From Streptomyces longisporoflavus (lineage in GTDB: Bacteria > Actinomycetota > Actinomycetes > Streptomycetales > Streptomycetaceae): a stretch of DNA of 64,000 nucleotides. The stretch spans positions 124,001 to 188,000 of the forward strand of contig NZ_BMTR01000013.1 in the NCBI RefSeq assembly GCF_014649775.1. The letters are read 5' to 3'. The position numbers and the translations under genes are program-made. Shown piece after piece: positions 32,598 through 40,597 of the stretch. Under the pieces are notes generated by a model. It was not told where the DNA came from and did not search any database. It saw only the letters and a program-made list of their open reading frames with translations. How positions within the stretch are numbered: the stretch's first letter is position 1; every line of letters starts with the position of its first letter.

Positions 32598-32870
32598 TCC
32601 GCGCAGTTCCCCGCGCCCCTTATGGGCCTCGCCTGCGGGTGCGTGGGGGTTTGTCGCGCAGTTCCCCGCGCCCCTTCCGGGGCTTCGGCTGCGGGTGCGT
32701 GGGGGCTGATCGCGCCGTTCCCCGCGCCCCTTAAGGGCTTTGACCTGCGGGTTGCGTGTGGCTTGTCGCGCCGTTCCTCGCGCCCCTTTCGGGGCTCGCG
32801 TCCCTTGAGGGGCTTGGCCTGCGGGGGCGGGGGTTTTTAGGGGCGCGGGGAACTGCGCGACAAGCCCCCA
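32598..32870. repeat. Array of dispersed repeats at ~55-bp spacing (four direct, one inverted copy)
   Basis: Variants of TCGCGCAGTTCCCCGCGCCCCT followed by a short CTTNNGGG hairpin start near 32598, 32652, 32707 and 32764 on the plus strand. They are separated by GGCTGCGGGTGCGTGGGGG-like spacers. An inverted copy lies at 32838-32870. The whole 336-bp gap between the convergent DinB and copper-protein genes consists of this array, and no coding sequence is visible in it. It can act as a bidirectional terminator. Confidence 0.85.
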
Positions 32871-32907
32871 CCCACCCGCAGTCGCAGATTGAGACGGGCC
32901 GGAGAGG

Positions 32908-33906
32908 TTAGTGGTCGTGGGCGTCCGGGGCCTGATCCGGGGTCTCGTTGCTGCCGCTGCCCGGCGGAACCGCCCCCGCGTTGACCGTGAACGCCGCCGT
33001 TCGGACCTTTCCCTCGTGCTTGAAGTCGAGGAACAGGCGGTACGAGCCCGTACTCGGCGCCGTGGCCTTGAAGGAGACGGCGGGGCCCGGCTCGGTCTTG
33101 CCGTCGCCCGGCTCGCCGGTGGGGTGTACGTGGAGGTACGCCAGGTCGCCGGAGCGCAGGGCGACCAGGTGGCCGTACGCACCGAGGTAGGGCTGCAAGT
33201 CAGTCACAGGGCGCCCGTTCTTCTCCACGTTCAGGGTCACGTCACTGGACTTGCCCGGCTTCAACCCGCCCTTGAGGCTAACCTCGTAGCCGTCGACCTC
33301 AGCGGTCGGACCGGACGCGGGCAGCGCCCCCGGGGCGTACCTTCCCGCCACCGCCAAGTCCGCGCCCAGCGTCAGACCCTCCTTCTCGCCCTCGGGCTTG
33401 AAGTCCGCGAAGACGCGGTAACCGCCCGCCTCGGGCAGCTCGACCGGCGTCGACCAGGTGCCGTCCGCCGCGCGAGTCGGATGCAGGTGGCGGTACGTCC
33501 GCAGGTCGTGTGAGGCGACGATGAGGTGCAGCTCCTTGTCGTGTTCCTTCTCGTACGCCGTGACGTTCCGCCCGGCCCCGTCCTTGCCCGCACCCTCCTC
33601 GACGACCGTGAACCGCAGCTCCTCGCGCTTCTCTGCGGCGATGCGGGACGTCTTCAGGTCGAGCGAGTAGCCGCGCTCGGAGATCTGCAGACCGCCGGGC
33701 ACGGTGTCCGCGTGGCCCCCGCCGGCCTCCTCGCCTCCTCCCGGCTTCTTCTCCCCGCCCGGGTCCGTGTGCCCGCCGTGCTCGCTCGCGGGCTTCTTCT
33801 CCTTCTCCGCGGTCACGGGGTCGACGCCCTGGCCCACTCCGTACGCCGTGCCGAAGGTGGCGGCGACGGCCGCGGCGAAAGCGGTGATCTTCAGTCCTGT
33901 GTTCAT
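32908..33906 (-). CDS. Secreted, His-rich, copper-locus protein
   Basis: 332 aa from the ATG at 33906 with GGGAG upstream. The signal sequence (ITAFAAAVAATFGTAYGVGQG) has no lipobox Cys. A His/Gly/Glu-rich segment (HGGHTDPGG to GGGHADTV) could bind metal. It is followed by two beta-rich repeats with Met/His-containing LHLIVASHDLRTYRHLHP and ALRSGDLAYLHVHP, and a terminal PDAHDH. This repeat architecture recurs in proteins next to copper ATPases. It is divergent from copA, with CsoR-like boxes between them, so it is likely a copper-induced extracytoplasmic metal-binding protein. Confidence 0.8.
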   Translation of the reverse strand: MNTGLKITAFAAAVAATFGTAYGVGQGVDPVTAEKEKKPASEHGGHTDPGGEKKPGGGEEAGGGHADTVPGGLQISERGYSLDLKTSRIAAEKREELRFTVVEEGAGKDGAGRNVTAYEKEHDKELHLIVASHDLRTYRHLHPTRAADGTWSTPVELPEAGGYRVFADFKPEGEKEGLTLGADLAVAGRYAPGALPASGPTAEVDGYEVSLKGGLKPGKSSDVTLNVEKNGRPVTDLQPYLGAYGHLVALRSGDLAYLHVHPTGEPGDGKTEPGPAVSFKATAPSTGSYRLFLDFKHEGKVRTAAFTVNAGAVPPGSGSNETPDQAPDAHDH

Positions 33907-33975
33907 GACGGTTCAGCTCCCGCGTGGATCTCTTGTCCCTTATGCCTTATGCCTTAGGCCCTTACGCCTCCGAAG

Positions 33976-33992
33976 ATACCCCCATAGGGTAT
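33976..33992 (-). promoter_or_regulatory. CsoR-like copper operator, proximal to the secreted protein gene
   Basis: ATACCCCCATAGGGTAT has perfect ATACCC/GGGTAT arms and matches the GC-rich CsoR box pattern. It lies 70 bp upstream of the divergent secreted protein gene. Confidence 0.75.
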
Positions 33993-34023
33993 GAAGTCAA
34001 GGAGCGGGACGCCCTTGCGAATG

Positions 34024-34040
34024 ATACCCCCTAGGGGTAT
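34024..34040 (+). promoter_or_regulatory. CsoR-like copper operator, proximal to copA
   Basis: ATACCCCCTAGGGGTAT is almost perfectly palindromic and a textbook CsoR site (ATACCCC-N-GGGGTAT). Cu(I) binding to CsoR would release it and open copA expression. csoR itself is not in the window. Confidence 0.85.
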
Positions 34041-34108
34041 ACATGGTCACGACGGTAAGGGTACCCGGCCCGGGTATCCCCCCATCCCCGATCGAGGAGC
34101 CCGCGGAC

Positions 34109-36406
34109 ATGCCCACCACACCCGGCACCACCGGCGGCACCACCGAGGTGGCAGAAGTAGAACTCGCCATCGGTGGGATGACCTGCGCCTCGTGCGCCGC
34201 CCGGATCGAGAAGAAGCTCAACCGCATGGACGGCGTCGAGGCGACCGTCAACTACGCCACCGAGAAGGCCAAGGTCAGCTACCGCGGCCAGGACGTCGCC
34301 GTCCAGGACCTGATCGCCACCGTCGAGGCCACCGGCTACACCGCACAGGAGCCCGCCCCGCCTCGCAGTGAGGAGGGAGGTGGCGGGAGCGGCGAGGGCG
34401 GCGGCGACCGGCGCGGCGATGACGAGCTGCGGTCCCTGCGCGAGCGGTTGGTCGCCGCGGTCCTGCTCTCCGTGCCCGTCGTCGCGATGGCGATGATCCC
34501 GGCCCTGCAGTTCGAGTACTGGCAGTGGCTGTCCCTGACCCTGGCGGCGCCGGTCGTGACGTACGCGGCCTGGCCCTTCCACAAGGCCGCCTTCACGAAC
34601 GCGCGGCACGGCGCGGCGACGATGGACACGCTGATCTCCGTCGGCACGTCCGCCGCGTTCATCTGGTCGCTGTGGGCGCTGTTCTTCGGCACGGCCGGTA
34701 CGCCCGGCATGACCCACCCCTTCGAGCTGACCATCTCCCGCTCGGACGGCGCCGGGAACATCTATCTGGAGGCCGCGGCGGGCGTCACCGCCTTCATCCT
34801 GGCCGGGCGCTACTTCGAGGCCCGCTCCAAGCGCAAGGCGGGCGCGGCCCTGAAGGCCCTGCTCCAGCTCGGCGCCAAGGAAGTCACCGTCATGCGTGAC
34901 GGCGGGCGCGAAGAGACCGTCCCCGTCGGCGACTTGAGGGTCGGCGACCGCTTCCTCGTACGGCCCGGCGAGAAGATCGCCACCGACGGCAAGGTCGTCG
35001 AGGGCGCCTCCGCCGTGGACGCCTCCATGCTCACCGGCGAGTCCGTGCCGGTCGAGGTCGCCGAGGGCGACTCCGTCACCGGCGCGACCCTCAACGTCGG
35101 CGGACGCCTGGTCGTCGAGGCCACCCGCGTTGGCGCGGACACCCAGCTCGCCCGCATGGCCAAGCTCGTCGAGGACGCGCAGAACGGCAAGGCGGCGGCC
35201 CAGCGCCTCGCCGACCGGATCTCGGCGGTCTTCGTGCCGGTCGTCATCGCCCTGGCCGTCGCCACCCTCGGCTTCTGGCTCGGCAACGGCTCCGGTCTGA
35301 CGGCGGCCTTCACCGCCGCGGTCGCCGTACTGATCATCGCCTGCCCCTGCGCCCTGGGCCTCGCCACGCCGACCGCCCTCATGGTCGGCACCGGACGCGG
35401 CGCCCAGCTCGGCATCCTGATCAAGGGCCCGGAGGTCCTGGAGACGACCCGCAAGGTCGACACGATCGTCCTGGACAAGACCGGCACCGTCACCACCGGC
35501 ACCATGACCCTGCTGGCCACGCATGCGGCGCGGAACACCGATGCGGCCGAAGTCCTGCGCCTCGCGGGGGCGTTGGAGCATGCCTCGGAGCACCCCATCG
35601 CCCGGGCGGTGGCCGCCGGCGCTGCCGAGCGGGTCGGCGAACTGCCCGTCCCCGAGGACTTCGCGAACGTGCCGGGCCTGGGCGTCCAGGGCATCGTCGA
35701 GGGGCACGCCGTCCTGGTCGGCCGCGAGGCGCTGCTCGCGGAGTGGGCGATCCCGCTGCCGGTGGATCTGGAGCGGGCGAAGGCGGAGGCCGAGGCGGCC
35801 GGACGTACGGTCATCGCGGTCGCGTGGGACGGCGAGGCGCGCGCGGTCCTGGAGGTCGCGGACGCGGTGAAGGAGACGAGCCCGGAGGCGATCGAGCGGC
35901 TGCGGGCCCTGGGCCTCACGCCCATCCTCCTGACCGGCGACAACAAGGCGGTCGCGGCAGCGGTCGCCGCCGAGGTGGGCATCGCCCCGGACGACGTGAT
36001 CGCCGAGGTCATGCCGCAGGACAAGGTGGATGTCGTCAAGCGGCTCCAGGCGGCGGGCCGGAGCGTGGCGATGGTCGGCGACGGCGTGAACGACGCCGCG
36101 GCGCTCGCGCAGGCCGACCTGGGACTGGCGATGGGCACGGGTACGGACGCGGCGATCGAGGCCGGCGACCTCACGCTCGTACGAGGGGACCTGCGCGCGG
36201 CGGCCGACGCGATCCGCCTCTCGCGCCGCACCCTCGGCACGATCAAGTCGAACCTCTTCTGGGCCTTCGCCTACAACGTGGGCGCGCTGCCGCTGGCCGC
36301 GGCCGGCCTTCTGAACCCGATGATCGCGGGCGCGGCGATGGCGTTCTCCTCGGTCTTCGTGGTCGGCAACAGCCTGCGCCTGCGGGGGTTCAAGCCGCTG
36401 AGCTGA
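34109..36406 (+). CDS. copA: Cu(I)-exporting P1B-type ATPase
   Basis: 765 aa from the ATG at 34109 (GAGGAG site about 10 nt upstream); an ATG 66 bp upstream lies next to the operator and is less likely. The N-terminal heavy-metal domain has GMTCASC (C26/C29). The translocating CPC is in IIACPCALGLATP. Phosphorylation is at DKTGTVTTGTM, the HP dipeptide in ASEHPIARAV, and the hinge is GDGVNDAAALAQADLGLAMG. Eight membrane helices fit P1B-1 ATPases. It pumps Cu+ out of the cytoplasm. Confidence 0.95.
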   Translation: MPTTPGTTGGTTEVAEVELAIGGMTCASCAARIEKKLNRMDGVEATVNYATEKAKVSYRGQDVAVQDLIATVEATGYTAQEPAPPRSEEGGGGSGEGGGDRRGDDELRSLRERLVAAVLLSVPVVAMAMIPALQFEYWQWLSLTLAAPVVTYAAWPFHKAAFTNARHGAATMDTLISVGTSAAFIWSLWALFFGTAGTPGMTHPFELTISRSDGAGNIYLEAAAGVTAFILAGRYFEARSKRKAGAALKALLQLGAKEVTVMRDGGREETVPVGDLRVGDRFLVRPGEKIATDGKVVEGASAVDASMLTGESVPVEVAEGDSVTGATLNVGGRLVVEATRVGADTQLARMAKLVEDAQNGKAAAQRLADRISAVFVPVVIALAVATLGFWLGNGSGLTAAFTAAVAVLIIACPCALGLATPTALMVGTGRGAQLGILIKGPEVLETTRKVDTIVLDKTGTVTTGTMTLLATHAARNTDAAEVLRLAGALEHASEHPIARAVAAGAAERVGELPVPEDFANVPGLGVQGIVEGHAVLVGREALLAEWAIPLPVDLERAKAEAEAAGRTVIAVAWDGEARAVLEVADAVKETSPEAIERLRALGLTPILLTGDNKAVAAAVAAEVGIAPDDVIAEVMPQDKVDVVKRLQAAGRSVAMVGDGVNDAAALAQADLGLAMGTGTDAAIEAGDLTLVRGDLRAAADAIRLSRRTLGTIKSNLFWAFAYNVGALPLAAAGLLNPMIAGAAMAFSSVFVVGNSLRLRGFKPLS

Positions 36407-36464
36407 GCCCCGGGAACGGGCGGCGTGACGGACGGCACGAAGGGCGGCATGTACATGTCTTTAC

Positions 36465-36501
36465 GATCAGCCCGGTGCGCTTGGGGCGCGCCGGGCTGAT
36501 C
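36465..36501 (+). terminator. Terminator after copA
   Basis: GATCAGCCCGG (36465-36475) and CCGGGCTGATC (36491-36501) are perfect 11-bp arms. The loop can pair further as GCGC/GCGC. Confidence 0.85.
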
Positions 36502-36518
36502 TGCGCGTAGGCTGGGTA

Positions 36519-36534
36519 ATTGGACTAGACCTAT
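36519..36534 (+). promoter_or_regulatory. dre-like DasR site upstream of cutC
   Basis: ATTGGACTAGACCTAT contains TGGACTAGACC, one of the accepted dre core variants (TGGNCTAGACC). It lies 75 bp upstream of the CutC start in the copA-cutC gap. Confidence 0.6.
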
Positions 36535-36609
36535 GTGCGGCGGCTGCGGAGACTCTGCGGAGACCTTCGCGGACCGCCCCCGCGGCCCCGGACCCGAAGG
36601 AAGACATCC

Positions 36610-37299
36610 ATGAGCAAGCGTGCAGTCCTGGAGGTGATCGCCCTCGATGCCGAGGACGCCGTCGCCGCCCAGGCCGGAGGCGCGGACCGCCTCGAGCTGG
36701 TCACCGACATGGCCGCGGACGGCCTGACCCCGTCCCGCGAGACCTTTGCCGAGATCCGCGCCGCCGTGGACATCTCCCTGCGCGTGATGCTGCGCCTCGC
36801 CGACGGCTTCGCCGCGGGCGACGTCGACACTCTCGTACGCCGCGCGCGGGAGCTCAGGAGCGAGGGCGCCGACGAGTTCGTGCTCGGCTTCCTCGACGAG
36901 ACGGGCGGCCCCGACCTGGCCGCGGTCGAAGCCCTCGCGGGCGCGGTCGACGGCTGCCGCTGGACGTTCCACCGGGCCATCGACCGCACCCCCGACCGCG
37001 ACGCCCTGCGCAAGCAGCTCGGGGACTTCCCCGGCCTCGACACCTACCTCACCGCGGGCTCGGCCACCGGCGTGGACGAGGGCCTGCCCACGCTGCTCGC
37101 CGAGGCCGCGCGCTCCGGCCAACCGGGTTACGAGCAGCAGATCCTGGTGGGCGGCGGCCTCCGCCTCGACCACCTTCCGCAGCTCAGGGCGGCCGGCGTG
37201 GACGCGTTCCACATCGGCGGCGCCTCGCGGCCCGACGGCTGGTCGGCGCCGGTCTGCGCCGACGCCGTCGCCCGGTGGCGGGCAGCGATCGACGCCTGA
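36610..37299 (+). CDS. cutC: CutC-family TIM-barrel protein
   Basis: 229 aa from the ATG at 36610 after GAAGGAAG. Conserved CutC blocks are VLEVIALDAEDAVAAQAGGA, RLELVTD, GLTPS, a segment equivalent to the VMIRPR region (here LRVMLRLADGF, which departs from the usual R-P-R/D), TFHRAIDRTPD, TYLTAGS, and FHIGGASRP. CutC was named for copper homeostasis but lacks a solid copper role. The position after copA could be coincidental. The dre-like site upstream and the TIM-barrel fold hint at a sugar-phosphate-related function instead. Confidence 0.85.
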   Translation: MSKRAVLEVIALDAEDAVAAQAGGADRLELVTDMAADGLTPSRETFAEIRAAVDISLRVMLRLADGFAAGDVDTLVRRARELRSEGADEFVLGFLDETGGPDLAAVEALAGAVDGCRWTFHRAIDRTPDRDALRKQLGDFPGLDTYLTAGSATGVDEGLPTLLAEAARSGQPGYEQQILVGGGLRLDHLPQLRAAGVDAFHIGGASRPDGWSAPVCADAVARWRAAIDA

Positions 37300-37386
37300 A
37301 CCCGCTCCGCCGGGCCTTCTTCCGGGGTGCGTGCTCGCGTGCCGGACGGGACGCGATACAACTGGGCGGACAGGGGAGGGGACTTC

Positions 37387-37959
37387 ATGCCGACACCAGC
37401 CAACAAAACGCGTCCCGCGGACCGCATACTCACGGCCGGGACGCTGCCCGTGGCCGCGACGCTGCTCACCGGAACGGTGGCGCTCTACATCACGCTCGTC
37501 GCGTTCGGGAACATCACCGACTTCGACTCCAACCAGCAGTTCGTACGCCATGTCCTGGCGATGGACACCACCTTCAAGGACGACGACCTGATGTGGCGCG
37601 CGGTGGAGTCCACCGCGCTCCAGGACGCCGCGTACGTCGGGATCATCGTCTGGGAGACCCTGGCCGCGCTGATCCTTCTCACGGCGACGGTCCTGTGGGC
37701 CGGGGCCCTGCGCCGCCCGCAGGGGCTGCGCCGAGCACGCCGGGCGGGCACGATCGGCCTGCTGATGCTCCTCGCCCTGTTCGGGGTGGGATTCATCGGG
37801 ATCGGCGGCGAATGGTTCGCCATGTGGCAGTCGGAGGACTGGAACGGCCTCGACGCGGCCACCCGGATCGTGACGCTCACGGGCCTCGTACTCGTCGTCA
37901 CCCACCTGCCGTCCGCCGCGGCTCCGGTGGACAGCGGGCGGGCGGACGTGGACGCCTAG
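37387..37959 (+). CDS. DUF2165 integral membrane protein
   Basis: 190 aa from the ATG at 37387 with GGGGAGGGG upstream. Four membrane helices: LPVAATLLTGTVALYITLVAFGNITDF, AAYVGIIVWETLAALILLTATVLW, GTIGLLMLLALFGVGFIGIGGEWF and IVTLTGLVLVVTHL. The conserved N-I-T-D-(F/Y) and GEWFxMW motifs define DUF2165. Function unknown. Its end is 4 bp from being shared with the convergent histidine kinase gene. Confidence 0.85.
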   Translation: MPTPANKTRPADRILTAGTLPVAATLLTGTVALYITLVAFGNITDFDSNQQFVRHVLAMDTTFKDDDLMWRAVESTALQDAAYVGIIVWETLAALILLTATVLWAGALRRPQGLRRARRAGTIGLLMLLALFGVGFIGIGGEWFAMWQSEDWNGLDAATRIVTLTGLVLVVTHLPSAAAPVDSGRADVDA

Positions 37960-39209
37960 CGGGCCTCCGGCAGGGTGACCGTCACCGTCAGGCCGCCCCC
38001 TTCGCGGGGGCGGGCCGTGACCTCGCCGTCGTGGGCCCGTGCGATGGAGCGGACGATCGAAAGGCCGAGGCCCGCTCCCTTCGCGGTGACGAGCCGGTCG
38101 GCGTTCAGGCGCCGGAACGGCTCGAAGAGGACCGGGATCTCGTACGGCGGAATCGCGGGGCCCGTGTTGCCCACCTCCAGCTCGATCCCGCCGCCGCTCC
38201 GGGTACGGCATGTGACGCTCACCTTGCCGCCGGCCCCGGTGTTGTGCCGTATGCCGTTCTCCACCAGGTTCTGCACGAGGCGTTCGAGGAGCAGCGCGTC
38301 ACCGGCGACCACCGCCTCGGCCGCCTCCTCGTGCACCGTGACTCCGGCTTCCCCGGCCTCCGGCGCGGTCTGCGCGACCACGTGCGTGACGATGTCGGCC
38401 AGGTCGACCGGCAGGCGTTCGGCGATCTCGTTCTCCGAACCCGCGAGCAGCAGCAGGCCGTTGATCAGCCGCTCGTGCCGGATGTTGATCTGGAGCAGGT
38501 TCTCGCCGAGCTGCCTGACGTCCTCGGACGCCGATCTGCGGTGCATGGCCACCTCCACCAGGGCGCGGCCCAGGGTGAGCGGGGTGCGCAGTTCGTGCGA
38601 GGCGTTGGCGACGAAGCGGCGCTGTCCGTCGAAGGACCGGTCGAGCCGTTCGACCATCGTGTCGAAGGTGTCGGCGAGATCCTTCACGTCGTCCTGAGGC
38701 CCCGCCAGGGCGATCCGCTCGTGCAGCCCGCGGTCGGCGCCGGACGCCGCGGCGATCCGCCGCGCGGTGTCGGTGACCCGGTGCAGCGGCGCCAGGACCC
38801 GGCCCGCGATCAGCCAGCCGAGCCCGGTCGCCGCGCAGCCCACCACGGCAAGGGCGATGCCGCCCTGGGTGAGCAGCGACGTCGTCGCCGCCTCGTGCAG
38901 CGAGTCCTGCTGGCCGCGCATCCACTCCTCGGCCTTGCGGAAGCGTTCGTCGGCCGTGGTGGCGCCGGGCGGGCTCGCGTTGACGAACTTCATCGTCCTG
39001 CCGGAGAGCTGCTGGTTGAACAGGGCGTACGTGACTCCGAGCAGGACGACGCCGGCGACGAGGAAGAGGCCGCCGTAGACCAGGGACAGGCGGGTGCGCA
39101 GGGACATGCGGCGGGGCAGGCGGGGGAGTGGTCGGGGGCGACGGGTGAGGCCGGGACGGCGCGGGCGACTTGAGCGGCGGGAGTGGCCGGGTGGGCTCGT
39201 GCGGCTCAC
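37956..39209 (-). CDS. Two-component sensor histidine kinase
   Basis: 417 aa from the GTG at 39209, chosen because it overlaps the regulator TGA by 4 bp; an ATG at 39107 (MSLRTRLSLVYGG) is the alternative. A basic N-terminus is followed by TM1 (LVYGGLFLVAGVVLLGVTYALF), a ~45-residue extracytoplasmic loop and TM2 (GGIALAVVGCAATGLGWLIA). HAMP, HisKA with phospho-His in FVANASHELRTPL, and HATPase with NLVENGIRHN and GAGLGLSIVRSI then follow. It senses an envelope signal and phosphorylates the adjacent OmpR-type regulator. Confidence 0.92.
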   Translation of the reverse strand: MSRTSPPGHSRRSSRPRRPGLTRRPRPLPRLPRRMSLRTRLSLVYGGLFLVAGVVLLGVTYALFNQQLSGRTMKFVNASPPGATTADERFRKAEEWMRGQQDSLHEAATTSLLTQGGIALAVVGCAATGLGWLIAGRVLAPLHRVTDTARRIAAASGADRGLHERIALAGPQDDVKDLADTFDTMVERLDRSFDGQRRFVANASHELRTPLTLGRALVEVAMHRRSASEDVRQLGENLLQINIRHERLINGLLLLAGSENEIAERLPVDLADIVTHVVAQTAPEAGEAGVTVHEEAAEAVVAGDALLLERLVQNLVENGIRHNTGAGGKVSVTCRTRSGGGIELEVGNTGPAIPPYEIPVLFEPFRRLNADRLVTAKGAGLGLSIVRSIARAHDGEVTARPREGGGLTVTVTLPEAR

Positions 39210-39862
39210 GGGATGCGGTACCCCACGCCCGTGACCGTCGCCACCACCGGCGGATCCGCCAGCTTGCGGCGCAGCTTGAGGACGGTCAGGCGGACCGCGC
39301 CCGTGAACGGGTCGGCGTTCTCGTCCCACGCCTTCTCCAGGAGCCGCTCGGCGGAGACGGCCGCCCCGTCCGCGCGGAGCAGTTCGGCGAGCACCGCGAA
39401 CTCCTTCTTCGCCAGCGGTACGTAGCGGCCGTCCCGGAACACCTCGCGGCGCGCGGGATCCAGGGTGATGCCCGCGCGGTGCAGGACGGGCGGCGCGGCG
39501 GGGCGCGAGCGGCGCCCCAACGCCTGGACGCGGGCGGCGAGTTCGGGGAAGGCGAACGGCTTGGTGAGGTAGTCGTCGGCGCCGATCCGCAGCCCGTGCA
39601 CGCGGTCCGTGACATCGGCCGCGGCGGTCAGCATCAGGATCCGGGCCGCTGAAGGGGATGCGACGAGTTCCCGGCACACCTCGTCGCCGTGCAGGACGGG
39701 CAGGTCCCGGTCGAGCACGACCACGTCGTAGTCGTTGACCCCGGCACGCTCGACGGCCGCCGCGCCGTCGTACGCCACGTCGACCGCGTGCGCCTCCTCC
39801 CGCAGCCACTCCGAGATCGCGTCGGCGAGCATCGGCTCGTCCTCCACCACCAGTACGCGCAT
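39206..39862 (-). CDS. OmpR-family response regulator
   Basis: 218 aa. The receiver domain starts MRVLVVEDEPMLADAI, with phospho-acceptor Asp in YDVVVLDRDLP (about residue 51), LTAAADV and the conserved Lys in DYLTKPF. The C-terminal winged helix contains LAKKEFAVLAELLRADG and VRLTVLKLRRKL. It lies in an operon with the sensor kinase and is divergent from the lipoprotein-MacA-MacB-like operon, which it probably controls. Confidence 0.93.
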   Translation of the reverse strand: MRVLVVEDEPMLADAISEWLREEAHAVDVAYDGAAAVERAGVNDYDVVVLDRDLPVLHGDEVCRELVASPSAARILMLTAAADVTDRVHGLRIGADDYLTKPFAFPELAARVQALGRRSRPAAPPVLHRAGITLDPARREVFRDGRYVPLAKKEFAVLAELLRADGAAVSAERLLEKAWDENADPFTGAVRLTVLKLRRKLADPPVVATVTGVGYRIP

Positions 39863-40060
39863 GTGCGGCCCCCAGCGTGCGGCTTGCTGCGTCAGGACGT
39901 CAGGAGGCCCATGGTTGCCGCCGGGCTGTTTCCTTTTCGTCAGTGATTCCTGTGAAAGGGGAGAGGGGCACGGGGAAACGCGGGGGAAACGCCGCGCCGC
40001 GTTGCATCGCCTTCCGACGGCCGGACGGGCAACGACCGGCCCCGACAGGAGGAGGCAGTC

Positions 40061-40597
40061 GTGAAGCGACTGCGGACCGGCAGCGCCCTCGCGGCCCTGC
40101 CGCTGGCGCTCGCCCTGGCCCTGACCGGCTGTGGAAGCGACGACAACGGCAAAGGCGTGGCCTCGGCGGGCGACGACAAGAAGAACGCGGCGGACGCGAA
40201 AGAGAGCCTGAGCCCGCAGGAGATGGGCGTGAAGTTCACCCAGTGCCTGCGCGAGAACGGCCTGGACGTCGACGATCCGGAGCCGGGCAAGCCCGTAGCG
40301 CTGAGGTTCGGCCCGGAGACCGACCAGACGACGGTCAAGAAGGCCATGGAGGCCTGCCGGAAGTACAACCCGCAGGCGAACGGGGGTGGGGCCGGCAACC
40401 CCAAGATGGAAGAGGCGGGACGCGAGTTCGCCGAGTGCATGCGGAAGAACGGCGTGAACATGGAGGACCCGGAACCGGGCGGCGGGATCATGCTCAAGGG
40501 GGAGCTGACGAAGGACCCCGACTTCCCGAAGGCCAAGAAGAAGTGCGACACCATCCTCGCCGAGGCCCGCCCGGACGAGGGCGGCAAGGATGAGTGA
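40061..40597 (+). CDS. Lipoprotein with duplicated Cys motif, first gene of an exporter operon
   Basis: 178 aa from the GTG at 40061 after AGGAGGAGG. The type II signal peptide has lipobox ALTGC (Cys24). The mature part holds two copies of a module: GVKFTQCLRENGLDVDDPEP and EFAECMRKNGVNMEDPEPGG, each followed by a later Cys, so two disulfides or a metal site are possible. The gene overlaps the next by 8 bp and sits at the head of an ABC exporter operon. It may be an accessory sensor or substrate-capture protein. Confidence 0.85.
   Translation: MKRLRTGSALAALPLALALALTGCGSDDNGKGVASAGDDKKNAADAKESLSPQEMGVKFTQCLRENGLDVDDPEPGKPVALRFGPETDQTTVKKAMEACRKYNPQANGGGAGNPKMEEAGREFAECMRKNGVNMEDPEPGGGIMLKGELTKDPDFPKAKKKCDTILAEARPDEGGKDE

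Noticed and set aside
32598..32870. CRISPR array
   Set aside because: Repeat spacing is ~55 bp, but spacers are themselves near-identical and G-rich, one copy is inverted, and no cas gene is present.
34061..34080. Third CsoR box (GTACCCGGCCCGGGTATC) inside the copA leader
   Set aside because: The arms are imperfect and the spacer differs from the other two boxes. Such GC-rich palindromes are frequent by chance here.
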